Assembly (NCBI GenBank): GCA_019749855.1
Contig: JAIEPI010000104.1
Coordinates: 1-18,262, forward strand
Direction of reading: 5' to 3'
DNA length: 18,262 bases
Source: Rickettsiales bacterium
Lineage (GTDB): Bacteria > Pseudomonadota > Alphaproteobacteria > Rickettsiales > UBA998
Notes under the pieces: model-generated
What the model saw: only the letters and a program-made list of their open reading frames with translations
Databases searched by the model: none
What the model was told of the DNA's origin: nothing
Program-made: the position numbers and the translations under genes
Shown here: positions 6,597-14,082 of the stretch, piece by piece
How positions within the stretch are numbered: position 1 is the stretch's first letter
Layout: every line of letters begins with the position of its first letter

Positions 6597-7651
6597 GTAT
6601 CATTTCACAAAATAATCGCACCGCTATCGTGCTGTTAAACTTGGGTGGGCCGGATGCGCCGCAATCAGTGAGACCCTTTTTATTCAATCTGTTTAATGAC
6701 CCGCTGATCTTTCGTATGCCCGCGTTTGTTCGCCGTCCATTGGCGGCATTTGTGAGTTGGCGGCGCGATAAAAAAGCGCAGGCGATTTATGCACATATGG
6801 GCGGCAAATCACCGCTGCTTGAGGGCACCAACGCGCAGGCAGATTCATTGCAGGAATCTCTGAAATCTCTGGGCAATGTCAAGGTTTTTACCTGCATGCG
6901 CTATTGGCATCCCATGAGTGCGGAGGTGGTTGCGAATGTGAAGGATTACGCACCTGACCACATTATTTTGTTGCCGCTTTATCCCCAATATTCAACCACC
7001 ACCACATTATCGTCCTTTCGTGATTGGTACACAGCAGCTAAGCGCGCTGAATTACATACCCCAACCACAGAAATTTGCTGTTACTTTACAGAGCCAACGT
7101 TTCTGGCGTCACACGCGGCTCTGATTAAAGAAGCGATGTTTGAAGCATCGGCGCAGGGCGCTCCGCGTGTGCTTTATTCAGCGCATGGATTACCGGAGAA
7201 TATTGTAAAATCAGGTGATCCCTATCAGTGGCAGGTGGAACAAACCGTTGCACGGCTGAACGCTATTCTCGGTTTAAATCCCGCAGAAGCATACGCCACC
7301 TATCAAAGTCGTGTAGGCCCTTTGAAATGGATTGGCCCTTCGACCGAGGATGAAATTCGTAAGGCCGGATCAGAAAAAAAACCCCTGGTGATCGTTCCAA
7401 TCGCTTTTGTGTCTGAGCATTCAGAGACTTTGGTAGAGCTCGACATTGAGTACCGTGAAATAGCGGATCATGCCGGAGTGCCTCATTACAGTCGCGTTCC
7501 AGCGCTGGGAGTTCACAGTGACTACATACAGACACTTCAAACGCTATGCTTGCAGGTGGAAGCACAAACGCGTAGGGTGTCACCACCTCTGGCGATGCGC
7601 TGTCCCGAAACATTTAGCGAATGCCGTTGTCGAACCAAGGAGCTGGCATGA
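6593..7651 (+). CDS. hemH: ferrochelatase
   Basis: HemH inserts ferrous iron into protoporphyrin IX to form haem b. The 352-aa product begins at a GTG, with the conserved core starting at AIVLLNLGGPD (11-21). The catalytic His is expected at H198 in YSAHGLPENIVKSGDPY. The region YQSRVGPLKWIGPSTED (237-253) and the acidic motif FVSEHSETLVELDIEY (272-287) are typical. The C-terminus has C337, C344 and C346 (C-x6-C-x-C), and an internal C162-C163 pair occurs. This pattern resembles the Cys ligands of microbial [2Fe-2S] ferrochelatases described for Caulobacter and Mycobacterium. The 5' end overlaps a small ORF (GTGA) and the 3' end overlaps hemJ (ATGA). No upstream in-frame alternative start seems better than the GTG. 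Confidence 0.97.
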   Translation: MSIISQNNRTAIVLLNLGGPDAPQSVRPFLFNLFNDPLIFRMPAFVRRPLAAFVSWRRDKKAQAIYAHMGGKSPLLEGTNAQADSLQESLKSLGNVKVFTCMRYWHPMSAEVVANVKDYAPDHIILLPLYPQYSTTTTLSSFRDWYTAAKRAELHTPTTEICCYFTEPTFLASHAALIKEAMFEASAQGAPRVLYSAHGLPENIVKSGDPYQWQVEQTVARLNAILGLNPAEAYATYQSRVGPLKWIGPSTEDEIRKAGSEKKPLVIVPIAFVSEHSETLVELDIEYREIADHAGVPHYSRVPALGVHSDYIQTLQTLCLQVEAQTRRVSPPLAMRCPETFSECRCRTKELA

Positions 7652-8079
7652 ACGAATATCTAGTCGCTGAAGCCTTACACATCATCAGCGTCACCGCTTG
7701 GATGGCGGGGATGTTTTATTTGCCGCGCCTGTATGTGTATCACGCGGATGTCGCGGTAGGCTCTGAGGCGGATCTGTTATTTCAAACCATGGAGCGCCGG
7801 TTACTTCGCGCCATTATGAATCCGGCGATGGTGGCCACATTTGTCTTTGGCGGCTGGCTGGTGTACCTCTCAGAAGCGTACCGTCAGGGCTGGTGGCATG
7901 CGAAGATGACACTGGTGGTTTTGGGCATGGGCGGTATTCATGGCATGCTGTCAAAGTACCGCAAGGATTTTGCGCGTGGCAACAACCGTAAATCAGCGCG
8001 TTATTTCCGTGTTTTAAATGAAGTACCGACGGTGTTATTTGTCGTGATTGTTTTGTTGGCCGTCTTAAAGCCTTTTTAA
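7648..8079 (+). CDS. hemJ: protoporphyrinogen IX oxidase HemJ
   Basis: The 143-aa product is a small integral membrane protein with about four transmembrane helices. Motifs matching HemJ are the N-terminal ALHIISVTAWMAGMFYLPRLYVYH, which carries conserved His residues, then WWHAKMTLVV and GGIHGMLSKYRKDFA. It ends with RYFRVLNEVPTVLFVVIV. HemJ oxidises protoporphyrinogen IX to protoporphyrin IX, the step just before ferrochelatase, and replaces HemG or HemY in many alphaproteobacteria and cyanobacteria. The ATG overlaps the hemH stop (ATGA, 7648-7651) and has an AAGGAG Shine-Dalgarno at 7637-7642, which decides this start over the longer open frame. Adjacency to hemH fits a shared pathway and possible substrate hand-over at the membrane. 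Confidence 0.94.
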   Translation: MNEYLVAEALHIISVTAWMAGMFYLPRLYVYHADVAVGSEADLLFQTMERRLLRAIMNPAMVATFVFGGWLVYLSEAYRQGWWHAKMTLVVLGMGGIHGMLSKYRKDFARGNNRKSARYFRVLNEVPTVLFVVIVLLAVLKPF

Positions 8080-8174
8080 GGATTTTAAGCAATAATCATT
8101 CAATTACGCTTGATAACGTCATGTTTTGCTAGGCTTTGCGTACAAAAACCCATTGACCTCGCGCCAGTAATGCA

Positions 8175-8242
8175 TTAACCAACCGCATCTCATATTCTTT
8201 GAGACATTCCTTCTCCCCACCCCACAGATACATAAAATCCGC
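8175..8242 (+). promoter_or_regulatory. C-rich, G-poor rho leader, possible rut site
   Basis: The 68 bases before the rho start contain only about five G but many C, including CTTCTCCCCACCCCAC. C-rich, G-poor, unstructured RNA is what Rho binds (rut sites), and E. coli rho is known to be autoregulated by Rho-dependent termination in its leader. No Shine-Dalgarno is visible before the ATG. Autoregulation here is inference. Confidence 0.4.
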
Positions 8243-9511
8243 ATGCACATACGCGAATTAAAACAAAAAAAACCGGATGAATTACTTTCAATCGCCGAAG
8301 AGCAGGGCATTGAAAACGCCACGGCGATGCTTAAACAGGAAATGATTTTTGCTATTTTAAAAAAGATGGCAGAAAAAGACATCGCCATACACGGCGGTGG
8401 TACTGTTGAGGTATTGCAGGATGGTTTTGGCTTCCTGCGTGCACCGGAGGCAAATTATCTGGCGGGGCCGGACGATATTTATGTGAGTCCCACGATCATT
8501 CGTCGCTTTAATCTGCGCACTGGCGATTCGCTGGAAGGTGAAATCCGCAGCCCCAAAGAGGGTGAGCGCTACTTTGCCCTAAGCAAACTTGATACGATTA
8601 ATGGCGATAATCCTGATTCGCTGCGCCACAAAATAAACTTTGATAACCTCACGCCTCTTTATCCGGATGAGCGTTTAAATCTTGAGGTCCCTTTCAAGCC
8701 AACGGGTACGAAAAAAGAAGATTTGAGCTGCCGCATCATCGAGATTGTGGCGCCGCTCGGTAAAGGTCAGCGCGCGCTCATCGTGGCACCGCCGCGAACC
8801 GGTAAAACGGTGTTGATGCAGAACATCGCGCACTCCATTACCGCGAATCACCCAGAAGTGACCCTGATTGTGCTGCTGATCGACGAACGTCCGGAAGAAG
8901 TGACCGATATGTCACGCTCAGTGAAGGGCGAAGTCGTCTCCTCCACATTCGATGAGCCGGCACACCGTCATGTCGCGCTCGCGGAGATGGTGATTGAGAA
9001 AGCCAAGCGACTGGTAGAGCACAAAAAAGACGTGGTGATTTTGCTTGATTCCATCACACGTCTGGCGCGCGCCTACAACACGGTGGTGCCCTCCAGCGGT
9101 AAGGTGCTCACGGGGGGTGTGGACGCCAACGCGCTGCAGCGTCCCAAGCGCTTCTTCGGCGCGGCGCGAAACATTGAAAATGGCGGATCACTGACGATTA
9201 TTGCCACCGCTCTGATTGATACTGGCTCGCGTATGGACGAAGTCATTTTTGAGGAATTTAAAGGCACGGGGAACTCAGAAATTATTCTGGATCGCAAACT
9301 CGCTGATAAGCGAACCTTCCCGGCCATCGACATTACCAAATCCGGCACCCGCAAAGAAGACCTCATCTACGACAAAGGCACACTCGCTAAGGTTTGGATG
9401 CTGCGTAGGATACTCAACCCTATGGGTGTAGTGGATAGTATGGAGTTTCTTCTCGATAAGATGAAGGACACGAAAGGCAACGACGATTTCTTTGATCGCA
9501 TGAATTCGTAG
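8243..9511 (+). CDS. rho: transcription termination factor Rho
   Basis: Rho is a hexameric RNA-dependent ATPase/helicase that terminates transcription. The 422-aa product aligns by eye with E. coli Rho along its length. It has an N-terminal helical domain, then the RNA-binding cold-shock-like domain with LQDGFGFLRAPEANYLAGPDDIYVSP (two blocks, residues 58-83) and RRFNLRTGD. The Walker A is APPRTGKT (182-189), LLIDERPEEVTDM follows, and the Walker B is DVVILLD (263-269). The Q-loop is KVLTGGVDANAL and the R-loop region lies around GTGNSE. The C-terminus has the usual NDDFFDRM ending. There is no long insertion in the N-terminal domain. The gene stands 163 bp from hemJ with its own leader, so it is probably transcribed separately. 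Confidence 0.98.
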   Translation: MHIRELKQKKPDELLSIAEEQGIENATAMLKQEMIFAILKKMAEKDIAIHGGGTVEVLQDGFGFLRAPEANYLAGPDDIYVSPTIIRRFNLRTGDSLEGEIRSPKEGERYFALSKLDTINGDNPDSLRHKINFDNLTPLYPDERLNLEVPFKPTGTKKEDLSCRIIEIVAPLGKGQRALIVAPPRTGKTVLMQNIAHSITANHPEVTLIVLLIDERPEEVTDMSRSVKGEVVSSTFDEPAHRHVALAEMVIEKAKRLVEHKKDVVILLDSITRLARAYNTVVPSSGKVLTGGVDANALQRPKRFFGAARNIENGGSLTIIATALIDTGSRMDEVIFEEFKGTGNSEIILDRKLADKRTFPAIDITKSGTRKEDLIYDKGTLAKVWMLRRILNPMGVVDSMEFLLDKMKDTKGNDDFFDRMNS

Positions 9512-9585
9512 CCTAGAACACGTCTCGCTTCCCGTTTCGCTTGCAGTTATCTCTAAAAATGACTAGTTAACTTAGCAACAAACAT

Positions 9586-9591
9586 GGAGGG
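9586..9591 (+). promoter_or_regulatory. Shine-Dalgarno deciding the mdh start
   Basis: GGAGGG lies 7 bp before the ATG at 9599. It overlaps the in-frame upstream ATG at 9584 (ATGGAGGG), so the upstream codon is better read as part of the ribosome-binding site than as the start. Confidence 0.8.
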
Positions 9592-9598
9592 TAGTTGT

Positions 9599-10561
9599 AT
9601 GGCGAAACGAAATAAGATTGCATTGATTGGCGCGGGTCAAATTGGTGGTACACTGGCGCTTCTCGCCGGCATGAAAGAATTGGGCGACGTGGTTCTGTTT
9701 GATATTACAGAAGGCACACCCCAGGGTAAGGCGCTCGATATTTCACAAGCCGCCGCCGTGGAAGGCTTTGATGCACAGGTGACCGGTTCCAATGACTATA
9801 AAGACATTGAGGGCGCGGATGTGGTGATTGTCACCGCCGGTGTGCCGCGCAAGCCTGGCATGAGCCGCGACGATCTCATCGGCATTAACACCGGCGTGAT
9901 TCGCACGGTCGGTGAAGCCATCAAGAAACATTGCCCTAATGCCTTTGTCATTGTCATCACCAACCCGCTCGATGCGATGGTGTGGGTGATGCAGCAAGTC
10001 TCCGGCCTGCCAAAAAACAAAGTGGTGGGCATGGCGGGCGTCCTCGATTCTTCGCGGTTTGCGCATTTCATTGCCGATGCGCTCGGTGCGTCGATCAAAG
10101 ATGTCAACGCCTTCGTCCTCGGCGGACATGGCGATACCATGGTGCCGATTCCACATTACACCACCGTGGCCGGTATTCCGCTGCCCGCATTGGTAAAAAT
10201 GGGTAAAATTTCACAGGAAGCGCTTGATAAAATCATTCAGCGCACGCGCGATGGCGGGGCAGAAATTGTCAAATTGCTGGGCAATGGCTCGGCGTTTTAT
10301 GCGCCGGCCTCCTCAGCGATTGCCATGGCTGAATCCTACCTTCGTGACCAGAAGCGTATTTTACCCTGCGCCGCTTACCTGAATGGCGAATATGGCGTTA
10401 GCGATCTTTATGTCGGTGTGCCGGTGGTGATTGGCAAGGGCGGCGCTGAGTCGATTGTTGAAATTGAGCTGGACGCCACCGCTAAAGCGCAATTTGATCA
10501 ATCCGTCGCGGCCGTGCGCGAGCTATGTGGCGGCATTGATCTGAACAAAAAAGCAGCCTGA
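9599..10561 (+). CDS. mdh: malate dehydrogenase (NAD, LDH-like type)
   Basis: Mdh interconverts malate and oxaloacetate with NAD in the TCA cycle. The 320-aa product is the short LDH-like form typical of alphaproteobacteria. It has the Rossmann glycine motif GAGQIG (11-16), an NAD-selective Asp (D35), and the substrate loop GVPRKPGMSRDD with R84 and R90. ITNPLDAMVWVM, GVLDSSRF (D150, R153) and the catalytic H177 in GGHGDTMVP complete the site. The second active-site arginine region (R84) marks malate rather than lactate dehydrogenase. A strong GGAGGG Shine-Dalgarno fixes the start at 9599. It begins a TCA cluster continuing with sucC and sucD after one small intervening gene. Confidence 0.96.
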   Translation: MAKRNKIALIGAGQIGGTLALLAGMKELGDVVLFDITEGTPQGKALDISQAAAVEGFDAQVTGSNDYKDIEGADVVIVTAGVPRKPGMSRDDLIGINTGVIRTVGEAIKKHCPNAFVIVITNPLDAMVWVMQQVSGLPKNKVVGMAGVLDSSRFAHFIADALGASIKDVNAFVLGGHGDTMVPIPHYTTVAGIPLPALVKMGKISQEALDKIIQRTRDGGAEIVKLLGNGSAFYAPASSAIAMAESYLRDQKRILPCAAYLNGEYGVSDLYVGVPVVIGKGGAESIVEIELDATAKAQFDQSVAAVRELCGGIDLNKKAA

Positions 10562-10592
10562 TTTTTGTTGGAATCGCTCAAGGGGCAGGGCC

Positions 10593-10925
10593 ATGGCACT
10601 AAAGTACGAAGAAGTTGCTAAATTAAGAAAAGCTTTCTCAGATCGCCCCAGAGTGAACACGATGCATTTTACGGTTCATGTTACTGAAAGCGGGGTCCGT
10701 TTGCAGGATCAGGGGAAAGATTTTGCTGAGGAAGATGGCGACACTGTCGAAGCTCCCGATAAGAGTGATCTTCCTGCCCGTAAGGAAAGAATGATTGGGA
10801 TTACACAAGAGATAGCCAAAGCTACGATTGGCAGAGAGCTATTGGTTAATGACGAGATAAAGGTGGTGAATTTAGGAAAAGCCGTGAAGCGCCCGAGTGG
10901 GGAGTCACAAGTAATCCACAGATAA
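10593..10925 (+). CDS. hypothetical protein, 110 aa, inside the mdh-sucCD cluster
   Basis: I do not recognise this protein. It is soluble-looking, with no signal peptide or membrane segment. It is highly charged: a basic N-terminal helix (YEEVAKLRKAF), a central acidic stretch (GKDFAEEDGDTVEAPDKSD), and a more ordered C-terminal half (RKERMIGITQEIAKATIGRE, then LLVNDEIKVVNLGK). Upstream AAGGGGCAGGG, a few bases before the ATG, is an acceptable ribosome-binding site. It lies 31 bp after mdh and 36 bp before sucC in the same direction, so it is probably co-transcribed. Its codons look more A/T-rich and less biased than those of the flanking enzymes, suggesting either low expression or later acquisition. 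A role in regulating the adjacent enzymes is possible but unsupported. Confidence 0.7.
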   Translation: MALKYEEVAKLRKAFSDRPRVNTMHFTVHVTESGVRLQDQGKDFAEEDGDTVEAPDKSDLPARKERMIGITQEIAKATIGRELLVNDEIKVVNLGKAVKRPSGESQVIHR

Positions 10926-10961
10926 TCATGAAATTATTTTTTACACGAGAGAGACAAACCA

Positions 10962-12137
10962 ATGAACATACATGAGTATCAAGCGAAAATAGTTCTCAAA
11001 AAATATGGTGTGCCGGTGCCACGCGGTCACGTGGCATACAGCCCTGCCGAAGCAGAGCAGGCCGCCAATCAGCTGGGCGGCAAATTATGGGTGGTGAAAG
11101 CCCAGATCCACGCCGGTGGCCGTGGCAAGGCCGGCGGCGTTAAGCTTGCGAAAAGCCTTGATGAAGTAAAAAAATACACTGAAGAAATGATCGGCATGAC
11201 CCTGATCACCCACCAGACCGGCCCAGAGGGCCGGTTGGTGAAGCGCGTTTACATTGAAGAAGGCAGCTCCATTGCCAAAGAGCTGTACCTCTCGATGGTG
11301 GTCGATCGCGCCACCTCACGCATCACCTTCATGGCCTCCACGGAAGGTGGCATGGACATTGAAGAAGTGGCGGCGCAGCATCCGGAAAAAATTATTATGG
11401 TTGATGTCGATCCGGCGGCAGGGCTGCAGGCCTTTCACACGCGTCAGCTGGCATTTGGACTGAAATTAGCCGCAGAGTTGCATGGCGAATTCGCCAAATT
11501 CGTCACTGCGATATATGAGTGTTTTCTGGCAACCGACGCCATGCAGGTGGAAATCAACCCGCTGGTGGTGACGGCAGAGAACAAACTGATTGCGCTGGAC
11601 GCAAAGTTTAACTTCGACGAAAACGGCTTGTATCGTCAGCCTGAAGTAGCGGAAATGCGCGATCCGGATGAAGAGGATCCGCTAGAGCAGCGTGCGGCCG
11701 AATTTGGCCTCGCCTACATCAAAATGGACGGCAACATTGGCTGCATGGTCAATGGAGCGGGACTGGCGATGGCCTCGATGGACATCATCAAGCTGCATGG
11801 CGGCAATCCGGCGAACTTCCTCGATGTGGGCGGCGGTGCCACCAAGGAGAAAGTGACCGAAGCCTTCAAGCTCATTATGTCAGACCCCAATGTTGAGGGC
11901 ATTCTGGTGAATATCTTTGGCGGCATCATGCGTTGTGACGTGATTGCCGAGGGCATCATTACCGCGGCCCGCGAAATCTCGCTGAACGTGCCATTGGTGG
12001 TGCGCCTCGAGGGCACCAACGTCGAGCTGGGCAAAAAGATGATGGCCTCGTCTGGTCTAGCCATCACACCAGCCGATAATCTGGAAGACGCGGCGCAGAA
12101 GATTGTCTATGCCGTCCAGCGCGCACAAGCTGCCTAA
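10962..12137 (+). CDS. sucC: succinyl-CoA synthetase subunit beta
   Basis: SucC is the nucleotide-binding subunit of the enzyme that converts succinyl-CoA and ADP or GDP to succinate, CoA and nucleoside triphosphate. The 391-aa product starts with the conserved MNIHEYQAK and KYGVPVPRG. An ATP-grasp domain follows (KAQIHAGGRGKAGGVKL about residues 46-62, and later VEINPLVV). The C-terminal CoA-ligase domain includes NGAGLAMASMDIIKLHGG, NFLDVGGGA and NIFGGIMRCDVIAEGI. A GAGAGAG stretch precedes the ATG. It is followed after 23 bp by sucD, its heterotetramer partner. Confidence 0.98.
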   Translation: MNIHEYQAKIVLKKYGVPVPRGHVAYSPAEAEQAANQLGGKLWVVKAQIHAGGRGKAGGVKLAKSLDEVKKYTEEMIGMTLITHQTGPEGRLVKRVYIEEGSSIAKELYLSMVVDRATSRITFMASTEGGMDIEEVAAQHPEKIIMVDVDPAAGLQAFHTRQLAFGLKLAAELHGEFAKFVTAIYECFLATDAMQVEINPLVVTAENKLIALDAKFNFDENGLYRQPEVAEMRDPDEEDPLEQRAAEFGLAYIKMDGNIGCMVNGAGLAMASMDIIKLHGGNPANFLDVGGGATKEKVTEAFKLIMSDPNVEGILVNIFGGIMRCDVIAEGIITAAREISLNVPLVVRLEGTNVELGKKMMASSGLAITPADNLEDAAQKIVYAVQRAQAA

Positions 12138-12160
12138 CATACACACGGAAAGAAACAGAC

Positions 12161-13036
12161 ATGTCGATTCTTATCAATTCCAATACTAAAGTGATTTGTC
12201 AGGGCTTCACCGGTCGTGAAGGGACATATCACTCCGAACAAGCGGTGGCGTATGGCACGCAAATGGTGGGCGGTGTCACGCCAGGTAAAGGCGGCACGCA
12301 GCATCTGAATTTGCCGGTATTCAACACGGTTCAGGAGGCTAAAAGCGCGACCGGCTGCAATGCCAGCGTGATTTATGTGCCACCTAAATTTGCGGCGGAT
12401 GCTATTTTGGAAGCCATTGACGCCAAAATCGAGCTGGCCATTTGCATTACTGAGGGTATTCCGGTGCTCGATATGGTGAAAGTGAAGCGCGCACTGTCCG
12501 CATCAAAAACACGGCTGATTGGCCCGAACTGCCCAGGCGTGATCACCCCGGGCGAATGCAAAATCGGCATTATGCCCGGCCATATTCACCGCAAGGGACG
12601 CATCGGCATTCTCTCACGCTCGGGCACGCTGACCTATGAAGCGGTGGCACAAACAACGGCTGAGGGCCTTGGTCAGTCCACCTGCGTAGGCATTGGTGGC
12701 GATCCGGTCAATGGCACCAACTTCCTTGATGTGTTGGAGATGTTCCTTGCCGATGACGAGACGGACGCGATCATCATGATTGGTGAAATCGGCGGCTCAG
12801 CGGAAGAAGAGGCGGCCGAATTCCTCAAAAAAGCGAAGAAGAAAAAACCTGTGGTTGGCTTTATCGCAGGTCGTACCGCCCCTCCCGGGCGTCGCATGGG
12901 CCATGCGGGCGCCATTGTTTCGGGTGGCAAAGGCGGTGCAGAGGACAAAATTGAGGCGATGAAGTCGGCAGGTATTGCGGTGTCGGATTCACCGGCACAA
13001 TTGGGCAAAACCATGAGCAAACTGCTCGCCGCCTAA
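12161..13036 (+). CDS. sucD: succinyl-CoA synthetase subunit alpha
   Basis: SucD binds CoA and carries the phosphohistidine intermediate. The 291-aa product has the N-terminal CoA-binding Rossmann motif QGFTGREGTYHSEQAVAYGT (residues 14-33) with VGGVTPGKGG. It also has the ligase-domain segment GPNCPGVITPGECKIGIMPG and SRSGTLTYE. The catalytic His is H248 in RRMGHAGAIVSGGKGGA. Length and motifs are normal for the family. It is the last gene of this transcription unit: an intrinsic terminator begins about 25 bp after its stop. Confidence 0.98.
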   Translation: MSILINSNTKVICQGFTGREGTYHSEQAVAYGTQMVGGVTPGKGGTQHLNLPVFNTVQEAKSATGCNASVIYVPPKFAADAILEAIDAKIELAICITEGIPVLDMVKVKRALSASKTRLIGPNCPGVITPGECKIGIMPGHIHRKGRIGILSRSGTLTYEAVAQTTAEGLGQSTCVGIGGDPVNGTNFLDVLEMFLADDETDAIIMIGEIGGSAEEEAAEFLKKAKKKKPVVGFIAGRTAPPGRRMGHAGAIVSGGKGGAEDKIEAMKSAGIAVSDSPAQLGKTMSKLLAA

Positions 13037-13061
13037 TCGCGCGCGATTATTTTAGTTAAAT

Positions 13062-13097
13062 AAGGGGGTCTGGTTCAATGAGTCAGGCCCCCTTTTT
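13062..13097. terminator. rho-independent terminator after sucD, in a convergent gap
   Basis: AGGGGGTCTG (13063-13072) pairs with CAGGCCCCCT (13084-13093) through one G.T wobble, with an 11-base loop and a five-T tail (13093-13097). It ends the mdh-sucCD transcript. The facing minus-strand gene stops at 13110, so the stem may serve both directions, although the minus-strand T tract is weaker. Confidence 0.92.
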
Positions 13098-13109
13098 GAT
13101 GCGGCTTGG

Positions 13110-13502
13110 CTACTTTTGACGTGGATCTGGAGACGGACGGTCCACTCGCGGTGTACGTAAGGGGCTATCAGGGGCCAAGAAATCAGTGGTTTCCTGCGTT
13201 ACCCGTTGCGCTATTACACCAGCCACACAACCAACAGAAGCAAAAGCCGCCGCCATGATGGGGGTCAGCCGACTCATAACTGGCGAGCGTAAAAGCGGAG
13301 GGAGGAACAACCTGCCACCGACGCCAATTAAAGCACCGGTGCCGGCGCCGACCAACGCGCCATTGATGCAAGCTTCATCGCGCATTTCATAGCCGCGCAC
13401 GGCGTTACGTAAGGTCTCGTTCTGGCGCAGGGCCTCTTGCAGTGTGCGCGGCGTTTCCGTCATTTTGCTACTTAAGGTTAGATGTGATTTGACCCACATC
13501 AT
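13110..13502 (-). CDS. hypothetical protein with glycine zipper and two hydrophobic segments
   Basis: I do not recognise the family. The 130-aa product has a polar N-terminal helix (TLQEALRQNETLRNAVRGYE, about 20-39). A glycine-rich hydrophobic segment follows, with glycines at 48, 52, 56 and 60, a perfect GxxxGxxxGxxxG zipper. A second hydrophobic segment (about 81-98, PIMAAAFASVGCVAGVIA) and a proline/arginine-rich polar tail complete it. That suggests a small membrane protein forming a helical hairpin. ATG 13502 has a plausible AGGTG site 8 bp upstream; ATG 13463 (protein starting MTETPRTL) lacks one but gives a compact protein. It faces sucD and lies on the opposite strand to the TCA genes. 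Confidence 0.65.
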   Translation of the reverse strand: MMWVKSHLTLSSKMTETPRTLQEALRQNETLRNAVRGYEMRDEACINGALVGAGTGALIGVGGRLFLPPLLRSPVMSRLTPIMAAAFASVGCVAGVIAQRVTQETTDFLAPDSPLRTPRVDRPSPDPRQK

Positions 13503-13567
13503 AGCCGTTTCACCTGTTTGATGTGTGAAGCTTTCGTGAATTCTGCGTGTTACCTAGTTAAAAGCAC

Positions 13568-13888
13568 CTAACGCGCACTACGCTTACTCGCTCGCGTAGA
13601 TTGACGATTCGCGGCATTTTGCTGCCGCACGTTGCGACGATCTTGCCGGATACCCTGTATTTCCGAGCGTTTCTCTTGGCGGAACTCCTGACGATTTTCC
13701 TGGCGCTCCTGGCGGTTGTCCTGAATCTCGGTGCGGCGCTCTTTAACCAGCGAACGGATTTCCTGACGATGGGCCTGGCGATTGTCTCGTATTTCTCCCC
13801 GTATGCCTTGCACAGTCGATTGTGAAAATCCTTGCGTTGAAAAAGTTACGCACAAGCCGAATGCCAACAATGAAAGCAGTATCTTCAT
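13568..13888 (-). CDS. secreted Arg/Gln/Glu-rich protein with 11-residue repeats
   Basis: I do not recognise the family. The 106-aa product has a clear Sec signal peptide (basic MK, hydrophobic core ILLSLLAFGLCVTF, likely cleavage near GFS-QS at 22/23). The mature part is composed almost wholly of Arg, Gln, Glu, Asn and Asp. It falls into hendecad units: EIRDNRQAHRQ (32-42), EIRSLVKERRT (43-53), EIQDNRQERQE (54-64), NRQEFRQEKRS (65-75), EIQGIRQDRRN (76-86), then VRQQNAANRQS. Such spacing suggests a long continuous helix or right-handed coiled coil, very basic, in the periplasm. A strong GGAGGG Shine-Dalgarno precedes the ATG. It is divergent from sucA across a 194 bp gap and lies 65 bp upstream of the other minus-strand gene. 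Confidence 0.75.
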   Translation of the reverse strand: MKILLSLLAFGLCVTFSTQGFSQSTVQGIRGEIRDNRQAHRQEIRSLVKERRTEIQDNRQERQENRQEFRQEKRSEIQGIRQDRRNVRQQNAANRQSTRASKRSAR

Positions 13889-14018
13889 TTTAACCCTCCA
13901 TGATAAGATAGGTCTATGACGTTAGACGAAACATATTGATAATTCCCTAAGACTTTATTTTTCACAATCTTCAGTGGAAATACGAGAATTCTCAACTTAC
14001 GCACATGATCCATGCGTG

Positions 14019-14034
14019 ATGGCTTGCAAGCCAT
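14019..14034. promoter_or_regulatory. 16 bp palindrome upstream of sucA, possible operator
   Basis: ATGGCTTGCAAGCCAT is a perfect palindrome whose right end is 48 bp before the sucA start, in the divergent gap between sucA and the secreted-repeat gene. It could be an operator for a dimeric regulator. There is no T tract, so it is not an intrinsic terminator. The rest of the 13889-14082 gap shows nothing else convincing. Confidence 0.45.
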
Positions 14035-14082
14035 TAATGTATGCGCTAAATCAAAAGCATTGCTCAAATAACGGATATAGTC

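Noticed and set aside
9541..9569. Promoter for mdh (TTGCAG followed by TAGTTA)
   Set aside because: The -10 match is poor, and I cannot separate it from chance.
9584..9598. Upstream ATG as the mdh start
   Set aside because: The ATG is part of the ATGGAGGG ribosome-binding site for the ATG at 9599, which gives the standard 320-aa enzyme.
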